Of a stretch of DNA of 9,842 nt, positions 1 through 6,385 are shown in pieces. A program made the position numbers and the translations under genes. Within the stretch, counting starts at the first letter, position 1. Every line of letters begins with the position of its first letter. The notes beneath the pieces are model-generated. The model made no database searches and was not told where the DNA came from. It saw only the letters and a program-made list of their open reading frames with translations. The DNA is from Adhaeribacter sp. Its GTDB lineage: Bacteria; Bacteroidota; Bacteroidia; Cytophagales; Hymenobacteraceae. Location of the stretch: assembly GCA_028288395.1 (NCBI GenBank), contig JAQBNV010000542.1:1-9842 (forward strand), given 5' to 3'.

Positions 1-185
1 GCCGGCAGCATCGTCATATCTGGCGCTTTTAATCGCACTAAGGTAGAATTGAAATAAAAACAAACGGGCATAAGAGAAAAGTATCAACAGCCTTTTAATC
101 GCACTAAGGTAGAATTGAAATAGGAAAATAATGGAGCAATACATACATTTATTAACTTTTAATCGCACTAAGGTAGAATTGACAT
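1..185 (+). CRISPR. Distal (trailer) end of a CRISPR array, cut by the left window edge
   Basis: Three copies of a 30-bp repeat lie at 26-55, 92-121 and 156-185, separated by unrelated spacers of 36 bp (56-91) and 34 bp (122-155); bases 1-25 are part of another spacer. The repeat begins CTTTTAATCGCAC and ends GAATTGAAAT. The first two copies are identical and the third differs at one base near its 3' end (183, A to C). A degenerate last repeat normally marks the end far from the leader, so the array probably reads left to right with its leader outside the window. The ATTGAAAT end resembles the 8-nt 5' handle of crRNAs from Cas6-processed type I-B and type III systems, which is a family-level inference because no cas gene is present here. 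I saw no spacer match elsewhere in the window. Confidence 0.94.
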
Positions 186-517
186 AGGATATTTATTGCT
201 TTGGCCTATGTCAAGAGAATGGGTAAACTCCGGAAAGCGAAACTGCACATCAAAAACTATTTCTGCATTGCATTCGTTCTCCAGGTAAGATAACCCGCGG
301 TAATCCGGAAATAATGTATAGGTTTTCGCTACGATAACTTTTTTAGCCGCGGAGGCCGCTTCGGCCCACTGGCCGGCGTAAAGCAGTACCCGGCCCCGGA
401 AGGCCGGCACTACTCCCCGGGTTAACGTCCCTTTTCGAAGCTGGTATAAGCCAGCGGCTTTACATCAACGGCGGCGGTCTCGTCCAGGTCTTTCAGGATC
501 TGGGCCATTTGCTGCAA
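186..517 (-). pseudogene. SusD/RagB-family outer-membrane lipoprotein, frameshifted fragment
   Basis: On the minus strand two reading frames together give a typical SusD-family stretch. Frame one (517 down to 425) includes QMAQILKDLDETAA and AYTSFEKGR and then meets a stop at 424-422. Frame two, one base offset, continues LTRGVVPAFRGRVLLYAG, then the WAEAASAAKKVI helix and NAEIVFDVQFRFPEFTHSLD. Joined, they give the SusD hallmark KGR-(L/I)T-(R/K)G followed by a tetratricopeptide-like RVLLYAG...WAEAA segment. Intact SusD proteins are roughly 450-600 residues and bind glycans at the cell surface with a SusC TonB-dependent channel; only about 100 residues survive here. Signal peptide, N-terminal and C-terminal parts are missing, and the remaining frame runs into the CRISPR repeat, where it stops at 168. 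No susC partner is present. Clearly non-functional. Confidence 0.82.
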
Positions 518-609
518 CTATTTGGGCTAATATTTTTCAATATTTTTTAAGGTTTATATCTAAGCACTTAAAATACAGCCATCTACAATTGCAATCTGGG
601 CCATTTGCT
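498..609. repeat. 16-bp direct repeat flanking an 80-bp A+T-rich insert
   Basis: The sequence ATCTGGGCCATTTGCT occurs at 498-513 and again at 594-609. The first copy lies inside the SusD remnant, encoding part of QQMAQI on the minus strand; the second encodes KQMAQI in its local frame. The 80 bases between (514-593) are A+T-rich and unlike SusD coding sequence. Their ends carry a short inverted match, TGCAA at 513-517 and TTGCA at 589-593. This could be the scar of a small insertion with target duplication, or a local duplication made during decay of the gene. Confidence 0.6.
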
Positions 610-725
610 TAATAGCCGCAAAAAAGTATCTTCTTTTTTCTTATTTCCAGGAAAAATTCGCGCGATTGCCTTTTCCTCGTGTTTTAAACCGCTAATATTC
701 CGCTAAATCAGAATTTTTCTGAACT

Positions 726-741
726 TATATTTGTACTTTTG
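726..741 (+). promoter_or_regulatory. Candidate Bacteroidota -7 boxes upstream of mrp
   Basis: Two abutting matches to TAnnTTTG, the Bacteroidota -7 element, occur at 726-733 (TATATTTG) and 734-741 (TACTTTTG), 28-36 bases ahead of the mrp start codon. No clear TTTG -33 element sits at the expected distance upstream. The leader before the ATG is A-rich (ATAAATAAA) and lacks a Shine-Dalgarno sequence, as is usual in this phylum. Confidence 0.4.
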
Positions 742-769
742 TAAATCATTTGATTAGCTAATAAATAAA

Positions 770-1873
770 ATGGCTATTACGCAACCAGAAATATTAAAAG
801 CTTTAAGTTATGTAGAGGAACCGGATTTGGGCAAGGACCTGGTAACCCTGAATATGATCGAAAATATACAGATTGACGGAAAAAATATTTCTTTTACTGT
901 TATTCTTACAACCCCCGCCTGCCCTCTGAAAGAACTTATTCAGAATGCCTGTATCCGGGCCATCCATACCATGGTAGATAAGGAAGCGAACGTAACCGTT
1001 AACCTTACTAGCCGGGTTACCACGGCCCGCGATGCCAATGCCACCGTTTTAAAAGATGTTAAAAATATTATAGCCATTGCTTCGGGTAAAGGCGGTGTAG
1101 GAAAATCTACGGTTACGGCAAACCTGGCCATTGCCTTATCGCAAATGGGCGCCAAAGTAGGTTTAATAGATGCCGATATTTCCGGCCCGTCTATACCGCT
1201 GATGTTTAACGCCGAAGACGAACACCCCCGGGTTTTCCGGACGCCTGACGGACGCAACCTGATCGAACCCATTGAGCGCTACGGCATCAAAATCATTTCG
1301 ATTGGTTTTCTGGCGCCGGCCGAAAGCGCTGTAGTGTGGCGCGGCCCTATGGCCAGTTCTGCCCTGAAGCAGTTTATTTCGGATGTAGATTGGGGCGAAC
1401 TCGATTATTTACTCATTGATTTACCGCCCGGTACCAGCGATATTCACCTGACCCTGGTCCAGACCGTTCCGGTTACCGGGGCGATAATAGTAACCACCCC
1501 GCAAAAAGTAGCCCTGGCGGATGCCCAGAAAGGATTGCAAATGTTCCGGCAACCGCAAATTAACGTGCCGGTGCTGGGAATCATAGAAAATATGGCTTAC
1601 TTTACGCCCGCCGAGCTTCCGCAGAATAAATATTATATATTTGGCGAAGGTGGTGGCCAGCAATTGGCAACTAAATGGCAAACTCCTTTGTTAGGACAGA
1701 TACCACTGGTCCAAAGTATCCGGGAAAGCGGCGATGAGGGCATGCCGGAAGTCATAAAACAGGACTCTCCAGCCGGCAAAGTATTTGAAGAAGTAGCTCA
1801 GGCCCTAGCCCAACAGGTATCGTTGCGGAATGCCGGTTTGGCGAAAACCAAAATTGTACCTATTAACACCTGA
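770..1873 (+). CDS. mrp: Mrp/ApbC-family iron-sulfur cluster carrier ATPase
   Basis: A 367-residue cytosolic protein that binds and delivers Fe-S clusters to apoproteins. It has an N-terminal MIP18/DUF59 domain (about residues 1-85, with the conserved Cys in TTPACPLK, residues 48-54), then a ParA/MinD-like P-loop ATPase. The deviant Walker A, SGKGGVGKST, is at 105-114, the switch GLIDADISGPS at 131-141, and DYLLIDLPPGTSD (Walker B region) at 212-224. Length matches full-size bacterial Mrp with the extra N-terminal domain. In Escherichia coli Mrp/ApbC a CxxC motif follows GIVENM and ligates the shared cluster; here the equivalent segment, ENMAYFTPAELP from 273, has no cysteine. I recall this replacement being common in Bacteroidota. 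Only five bases separate it from the downstream NifU-domain gene, so the two are almost certainly co-transcribed. Confidence 0.95.
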   Translation: MAITQPEILKALSYVEEPDLGKDLVTLNMIENIQIDGKNISFTVILTTPACPLKELIQNACIRAIHTMVDKEANVTVNLTSRVTTARDANATVLKDVKNIIAIASGKGGVGKSTVTANLAIALSQMGAKVGLIDADISGPSIPLMFNAEDEHPRVFRTPDGRNLIEPIERYGIKIISIGFLAPAESAVVWRGPMASSALKQFISDVDWGELDYLLIDLPPGTSDIHLTLVQTVPVTGAIIVTTPQKVALADAQKGLQMFRQPQINVPVLGIIENMAYFTPAELPQNKYYIFGEGGGQQLATKWQTPLLGQIPLVQSIRESGDEGMPEVIKQDSPAGKVFEEVAQALAQQVSLRNAGLAKTKIVPINT

Positions 1874-1878
1874 TTAAA

Positions 1879-2148
1879 ATGGTAGCGACAAACACAGAAG
1901 AATTATTATTGGAGCGTATTGAAAAAGCCCTGAACCAGATAAGACCTTACCTGGCGGCAGATGGTGGCAACGTAAAAGTACTGGAGTTGTCGGAAGATAT
2001 GATTTTGAAATTAGAGTTATTAGGTGCTTGCGGATCTTGCTCTATGTCGGGCATGACCATGCGGGCGGGCATTGAACAAGCGGTAAAGCGCGAAGTACCC
2101 GAAATATTATCGGTAGTGGCCGTTAACCTGACCCTGCCCATGGACTAA
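1879..2148 (+). CDS. NifU C-terminal-domain protein (Nfu-type Fe-S scaffold/carrier)
   Basis: An 89-residue protein made only of the NifU C-terminal domain, which holds or hands on a [4Fe-4S] cluster between two subunits. The diagnostic region is GACGSCSMSGMT, with the cluster-binding CxxC at Cys51 and Cys54. The preceding IRPYLAADGGNV (residues 21-32) is the family's typical first helix and turn. It follows mrp with a five-base gap and ends just before a strong terminator, making a two-gene Fe-S biogenesis operon. Since the Mrp upstream lacks its usual CxxC, this protein is the only one of the pair with an evident cluster-ligand motif. The start is the ATG immediately after mrp; no upstream alternative fits. 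Confidence 0.93.
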   Translation: MVATNTEELLLERIEKALNQIRPYLAADGGNVKVLELSEDMILKLELLGACGSCSMSGMTMRAGIEQAVKREVPEILSVVAVNLTLPMD

Positions 2149-2173
2149 GCTATACTTTAACTTATAAAATAAT

Positions 2174-2217
2174 AAAAACCGGAGCCAGCCTAACTGACTC
2201 CGGTTTTTTATTTTTTG
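2174..2217 (+). terminator. Intrinsic terminator of the mrp-nifU operon
   Basis: A 15-bp stem with one mismatch (2174-2188 with 2194-2208: AAAAACCGGAGCCAG against CTGACTCCGGTTTTT) and a 5-base loop, followed by a run of thymines to 2216 broken only by one A at 2210. It starts 26 bases after the nifU-domain stop codon. The A-tract on the left arm could let it act on the opposite strand as well. Confidence 0.9.
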
Positions 2218-2225
2218 TAGTTTTG
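2218..2225 (+). promoter_or_regulatory. Candidate -7 box for fumarylacetoacetase
   Basis: TAGTTTTG fits the Bacteroidota TAnnTTTG element and lies 24 bases before the preferred ATG at 2250, implying a leader of roughly 15-20 bases. It directly abuts the thymine run of the preceding terminator. No good TTTG -33 match is visible at the normal spacing, which would fall inside the terminator stem. Confidence 0.35.
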
Positions 2226-2249
2226 CGATTAAGGTTTAACTTCCGCTTT

Positions 2250-3524
2250 ATGATTAGAGCCAACGACCCCCACCTGCATTCCTGGATCCAGATATCTCCC
2301 ACCAGCGATTTTCCCATTCAGAACTTGCCTTTTGGTATTTTTAGTACCGCCACCCGCGATCCGCGGATGGGCGTGGCCATCGGCGAATATATTCTGGATT
2401 TATACGCAGTGGCCCAGGAAGGTTTGTTTGACCTGTTGTCGCTGGAAGACCCGACCATTTTTCATACCCCTACCCTCAACCCGTTTATTGCGCTTGGCAA
2501 GCCCGTTTGGCGGGAAGTGCGGGAGCGGGTATCGGTTTTGTTGCGCAACGACAATCCCGAAATCCGGGATAATGATGCGGTAATGAAAGCCTGCCTTGTA
2601 AAAAAGCAGGAGGCAACCCTGCACCTGCCAATAAAAGTAGCTAATTATACCGATTTTTATTCCAGCCTCGATCACGCCACCAACGTGGGCCTGATGTTTC
2701 GTAACCCCGAAAACCCCTTGCTGCCCAACTGGAAACACATGCCGGTCGGTTACCACGGGCGGGCTTCTTCAATTGTGGTATCGGGACAACCGGTATTCCG
2801 ACCGCAGGGCCAAACCAAAGCCCCGGAAACCGCCCTTCCTTCTTTCGGCCCCACCAACGAGCTGGATTTTGAACTGGAGGTGGCTTTTATCTCCGGCCGT
2901 GCTACCGATATGGGAAGTTTTGTAATGACCGACGAAGCCGATGACTATATTTTCGGATTGGTATTATTTAACGATTGGTCAGCCAGGGACTTGCAGCGCT
3001 GGGAACACATGCCACTGGGCCCCTTTCTGGGTAAAAGCTTCGCCTCGTCCATTTCGCCCTGGGTTGTAACGCTGGATGCATTGGAACCATTCCGGGTACC
3101 CGGACCGGACCAGGACCCCAAGGTATTGCCTTACCTAACTTACGACGGACACAAACACCTGGATATCAATTTAAAAGTTTACCTGCAACCGGCAGAAGAC
3201 GAATCGCTGCTGATTTGCCAATCGAACACGAAATACCTTTACTGGAATATGAACCAGCAACTGGCCCACCAAACCAGCAATGGCTGTAACCTGGAGGTAG
3301 GCGATTTATATGCTTCGGGCACCATCAGCGGCTCGGACCCAGACACTTATGGTTCGATGCTGGAAGTCACCTGGCAGGGTTCCAAACCTATCACTTTACC
3401 CAATGGCACTACCCGCCAATTCCTGAACGACGGGGACACCATTATAATGAAAGGCTATGCTGAACGAAATAGTATCCGGGTTGGGTTTGGCGAGTTACGC
3501 AACAAAGTGTTTCCTACCTTGTAA
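2250..3524 (+). CDS. fahA: Fumarylacetoacetase (fumarylacetoacetate hydrolase)
   Basis: A 424-residue cytosolic hydrolase that cleaves 4-fumarylacetoacetate to fumarate and acetoacetate, the final step of tyrosine/homogentisate breakdown (EC 3.7.1.2). Length matches the mammalian enzyme (419). Aligning by eye with a constant offset of 9, the metal ligands are present as Asp135 (in YTDFYSS), Glu208 and Glu210 (in DFELEVAF) and Asp242 (in NDWSARD). The catalytic His142, Arg151, Gln249 and Lys262 are also kept. One difference is His253 in WEHMPLGPFLGKSF, where mammalian enzymes have Tyr244. The frame is open further upstream to a TTG at 2223, but the ATG at 2250 gives MIRANDPHLHSW, a normal start for this family, so I chose it. 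No other tyrosine-catabolism gene is adjacent, so it appears to be its own transcription unit. Confidence 0.95.
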   Translation: MIRANDPHLHSWIQISPTSDFPIQNLPFGIFSTATRDPRMGVAIGEYILDLYAVAQEGLFDLLSLEDPTIFHTPTLNPFIALGKPVWREVRERVSVLLRNDNPEIRDNDAVMKACLVKKQEATLHLPIKVANYTDFYSSLDHATNVGLMFRNPENPLLPNWKHMPVGYHGRASSIVVSGQPVFRPQGQTKAPETALPSFGPTNELDFELEVAFISGRATDMGSFVMTDEADDYIFGLVLFNDWSARDLQRWEHMPLGPFLGKSFASSISPWVVTLDALEPFRVPGPDQDPKVLPYLTYDGHKHLDINLKVYLQPAEDESLLICQSNTKYLYWNMNQQLAHQTSNGCNLEVGDLYASGTISGSDPDTYGSMLEVTWQGSKPITLPNGTTRQFLNDGDTIIMKGYAERNSIRVGFGELRNKVFPTL

Positions 3525-3607
3525 TTAGTTTATATTTATAGGACTTACCTAAATCATTTTAGGCCCACGATAATTCATTATTCAGGAAAAAACAAATCTT
3601 CCGACAG

Positions 3608-3632
3608 TAATAATATTGTGTAATATTTATTA
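3608..3632. other. A+T-rich imperfect palindrome between fahA and the barrel gene
   Basis: The 233-base gap 3525-3757 has no gene. TAATAATATT (3608-3617) faces AATATTTATTA (3622-3632) around GTGT, an imperfect palindrome about 125 bases ahead of the barrel-protein start. A weaker hairpin, CCTAAA-TCAT-TTTAGG at 3548-3563, follows the fahA stop but has no thymine run, so it is a poor terminator. No convincing TAnnTTTG promoter was found. The palindrome could be an operator, or mere A+T richness. Confidence 0.25.
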
Positions 3633-3757
3633 CCTTTCAGAAGAGAAAAGTCCTTGATTTTCATTCCTTTATTTGGTTTACACATTGTTGATTTGCTCAT
3701 CGGTCAGGTGTGCTTTTTTTACCACCCATCTCTGAAAAAGAACGGCAAACTTACTAT

Positions 3758-4708
3758 ATGGTAAAAATATTTACGCACTTTCGGCTTATATGCCTGCTTT
3801 TGTTTTTATGTATCGGCCCGAAAAATGCTGATGCCCAGAGCATAGCAGATGGGTTTATGAAAGGAAAGGGAAACAGCAGTGCCGCCCTCTCCTATTCCTA
3901 CGAAAGTTACGATACGTATTTTGTGGGCGGCAATTCTACCCAAAACGCCAACTTAGGTACGATTGCCACCCGCAGCCTCAGCTTTTACGGGGTAACCGGG
4001 CTAACAGATAAATTAGATATAGTAGTTTCGTTGCCTTATATCAAAGCTGCCGCCAGCGAAGGTTTTTGGCAGGATCAGAAAGGATTTCAGGATGTTGCTT
4101 TATATTTAAAATACAACGCTTTCGAAAAAGAAATGGGTAACCTGGGGGCTTTATCGGTAATGGTAGCCGGGGGAATTTCTACTCCTTTAGGCCCTTATAT
4201 TGCCGATGCTCCGGTAGCAATTGGCCACCATTCCACGAATTTCGATGGCCGCGTAATTAGCCAGTTCAAAACTAATTCCGGCTTTTTTGTCAGCGTGCAG
4301 GCCGGCTACATTCGCCGTTCAGATGTTAAACTAGACCGGGACGCAGTGCCTTTACCTGAACCCGGGGGAGCCGGCACTCCTTATTATAATGGTTTCAAGA
4401 GCCACGTACCTAATTCTTTCGACTATTCAATTAAAGCGGGATTTGCCGCTGGGGTGGTATATGCCGATGCCTGGTTACAAGAACAAAAAGCCGGCGACGG
4501 CACCGATATTGGCCCGGGTATTCCGTTTCCAAGCAATGCGGTTTCTTACACCCGTACCGGTTTCTCCTTCTTCGTTCCCGTGCCTTTCTACCGGGCAGTT
4601 GGCCTGGGAGCCGGCACCAGCTTTACCCTGAATGGCAAAAACGTAGGCAAAGCTACCCGGTACTCCGGCAGCCTGAACTATAACCTGCCTAACTGGAAAA
4701 AGAAATAA
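3758..4708 (+). CDS. Predicted outer-membrane beta-barrel protein (transporter/MetA-like superfamily)
   Basis: I do not recognise a specific function. The protein is 316 residues with a clear Sec signal peptide: basic MVKIFTHFR, hydrophobic LICLLLFLCIG, and a probable cleavage after ADA (residue 26) before QS. The mature part is rich in Gly, Ser, Tyr and Phe, with alternating hydrophobic stretches (for example SAALSYSYESYD, GFFVSVQAGYIR, GFSFFVPVPF) typical of amphipathic outer-membrane strands. The phrase TGLTDKLDIVVSLPYIK resembles barrel proteins annotated as transporters or MetA pathway of phenol degradation (PF13557-like), which is a recollection, not a search. The frame is open from a GTG at 3710, but ATG 3758 puts the signal peptide at the N-terminus, so I prefer it. 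It precedes the PAP2-family lipoprotein gene by 38 bases and is probably co-transcribed with it. Confidence 0.75.
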   Translation: MVKIFTHFRLICLLLFLCIGPKNADAQSIADGFMKGKGNSSAALSYSYESYDTYFVGGNSTQNANLGTIATRSLSFYGVTGLTDKLDIVVSLPYIKAAASEGFWQDQKGFQDVALYLKYNAFEKEMGNLGALSVMVAGGISTPLGPYIADAPVAIGHHSTNFDGRVISQFKTNSGFFVSVQAGYIRRSDVKLDRDAVPLPEPGGAGTPYYNGFKSHVPNSFDYSIKAGFAAGVVYADAWLQEQKAGDGTDIGPGIPFPSNAVSYTRTGFSFFVPVPFYRAVGLGAGTSFTLNGKNVGKATRYSGSLNYNLPNWKKK

Positions 4709-4746
4709 TTTATCCTTTTAAAGTTCTGCCTAAAAATAAATATTCT

Positions 4747-6273
4747 ATGCGCACCCTCTACTTTCGACAGTATCTGGCTTGCCTGCGTTCCAATTACTTA
4801 ATGCTGCTCAGCTGCAGCCTAGGTATTTTACTGCTCTCCGGCTGCGAAAAGAGCGACCTTTCCGGCCCTGATTATACTGCTGCTGCTCCTTCCGAACAGG
4901 ACTTAAGCGGCGGTACCTGGAAAACCATTTTAATTAAATCCGGAAATGAAGTAACGGTCCCTTCCCCGCTAGCCCCGACAGACCCAACCTACCAGCAGGA
5001 GTTAAGCGAAGTAAAAAGTTTGCAGGCGCAACTAAGCAAAACCAATCGTAGCGCCATTACCTACTGGGCCTCGGGCGCAACCTTGCGCTGGAACGAAATC
5101 GCCCGCCAATTGGTAGCCAAATATAACGTAGCGCCGGTTGTGGGGGCGGCACCCGACCCTTCAGTGCCTTTTGCCAACCCTGTATTAGCCGCCCGCATTT
5201 ATGCCTTGCTGAGTGTGGCGCAATACGACGCGCTCGTTTCAGCCTGGCATTATAAATTACAATTCGGCCGCCCTGCCCCTTCCAGAACAGATCCCGGGAT
5301 TAAATTACTAATTCCGGCTTCCGGCCTTTCTTCTTATCCATCGGAAGACGCCGTTATTGCGGCAACGTCTCTCGAAATATTAAAATTTATATTCCCGAAA
5401 GAAACAGATTATTTAACCCAGCAGGCCACCCAGCATCAGGAATCGCGGTTATGGGCCGGCGCCAATGTACGCAGCGATTTAGCAGCCGGCGAAAGCCTGG
5501 GGAAAAATGTGGCGAAAAAAGTATTAGAATATGCCCGCGAAGACCGGATGAACCTGGCCCGCGATGCGAACAACACCTGGCAGCAGGTGGTAGTACCTGT
5601 AAAATGGCAGAGCCTGGAAATACCGGTACGTGGCCCGATGTTGCCCTTGGGCGGAAAAGTAAAAACCTGGTTCGACTCAACCGCTCTGGCGGCAGGTTTA
5701 CCCGGTCCGCCGCCGGTGGTGGGCAGTGCCCGGTTTAACCAGGACCTGATCGAAGTTCGTAAAATAGCTGATACCCGTACCCGGGAACAATGGCGCATCT
5801 CGGATTTTTGGGCTGATGGTGCCGGCACGCCTACTCCTCCCGGCCATTGGAACCAGATTGCCGAAGGTTTAATCCGGGAAAAAGGCTACAGTGAAATACG
5901 CACCGCCCGGACCCTGGCACTGCTAAACCGGGCTTTGATGGATGCGGCTATTTGCTGCTGGCTTACGAAATATACCTATTATGTGCCACGGCCTTCCCAA
6001 ATGGATCCAGAAATAAAAACGGCTACCGGCATTCCTAATTTTCCTTCTTATACGTCCGGTCATGCCACCTTCTCGGGCGCTGCTGCCACGATACTGGGGT
6101 ATATGTTTCCGGAAAACAGCACTGATTTGAACCGCCAGGCCGCCGAAGCAGCTATTTCCCGGATGTACGGCGGTATTCACTACCGTTTCGACAACGAAGC
6201 TGGTTTGGCTTGCGGCCAGAATATTGGTAAAGTGGCCATACTATGGGGAAAAGGAGACGGATCGCCGAAATAA
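4747..6273 (+). CDS. PAP2/vanadium-dependent haloperoxidase-family lipoprotein
   Basis: A 508-residue predicted lipoprotein. The signal ends in lipobox LLSGC, giving lipidated Cys33 followed by EKSDLSG. The C-terminal part holds all three PAP2 motifs: Lys408-x6-Arg415-Pro (KYTYYVPRP), PSYTSGH (433-439) and SRMYGGIHYRFD (471-482). Residues equivalent to the vanadate pocket of Curvularia chloroperoxidase (K353, R360, S402-G403-H404, R490, H496) are all present with the same local spacing (K408/R415, S437-G438-H439, R472/H478). The family includes acid phosphatases and haloperoxidases, and sequence alone does not separate them; the long N-terminal half favours the haloperoxidase-like branch. That half (about 165-255) looks like a degenerate copy of the catalytic half. 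The gene follows a barrel-protein gene by 38 bases and is followed by a terminator. Confidence 0.9.
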   Translation: MRTLYFRQYLACLRSNYLMLLSCSLGILLLSGCEKSDLSGPDYTAAAPSEQDLSGGTWKTILIKSGNEVTVPSPLAPTDPTYQQELSEVKSLQAQLSKTNRSAITYWASGATLRWNEIARQLVAKYNVAPVVGAAPDPSVPFANPVLAARIYALLSVAQYDALVSAWHYKLQFGRPAPSRTDPGIKLLIPASGLSSYPSEDAVIAATSLEILKFIFPKETDYLTQQATQHQESRLWAGANVRSDLAAGESLGKNVAKKVLEYAREDRMNLARDANNTWQQVVVPVKWQSLEIPVRGPMLPLGGKVKTWFDSTALAAGLPGPPPVVGSARFNQDLIEVRKIADTRTREQWRISDFWADGAGTPTPPGHWNQIAEGLIREKGYSEIRTARTLALLNRALMDAAICCWLTKYTYYVPRPSQMDPEIKTATGIPNFPSYTSGHATFSGAAATILGYMFPENSTDLNRQAAEAAISRMYGGIHYRFDNEAGLACGQNIGKVAILWGKGDGSPK

Positions 6274-6344
6274 GGAATAAGTTAAAAGTTGAAGATTGGA
6301 TATCAAAAGTAGCCTGTGCTATAATAAGACCTGTTAAACCTTAA

Positions 6345-6385
6345 AAACCAAAGCGCCTGAAGTATTATTTCAGGCACTTTGGTTT
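6345..6385 (+). terminator. Hairpin terminator after the PAP2-family gene
   Basis: A 17-bp stem with one mismatch (6345-6361 with 6369-6385, core CCAAAGCGCCTGAA against TTCAGGCACTTTGG) and a 7-base loop. It lies about 70 bases after the stop codon. The downstream side ends in GGTTT and lacks a long thymine run, so it may act less efficiently or through Rho. On the minus strand the left arm is followed by TTTTTAA, so it could also stop leftward transcription from the convergent operon. Confidence 0.7.

Noticed and set aside
56..155. CRISPR spacers targeting a gene in this window
   Set aside because: By eye the longest match is a short A-rich coincidence (about 10 bases near 3643-3652), far too short for a protospacer.
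168..410. An 80-residue minus-strand frame starting at GTG 410 as an intact small gene
   Set aside because: Its sequence is an internal piece of a SusD-family protein; upstream homology continues in another frame and its last codons come from the CRISPR repeat.
2223..2249. TTG at 2223 as start of fumarylacetoacetase
   Set aside because: It would begin inside the candidate -7 box, and the nine added residues do not resemble the family; ATG 2250 gives the expected N-terminus.
3710..3757. GTG at 3710 as start of the barrel protein
   Set aside because: It would place 16 polar residues ahead of a well-formed signal peptide; ATG 3758 starts at the basic region.
5387..5828. Long minus-strand frames opposite the PAP2-family gene (up to 130 residues)
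   Set aside because: Composition rich in Arg, Ser and Pro with no family resemblance; explained by codon bias of the plus-strand gene.
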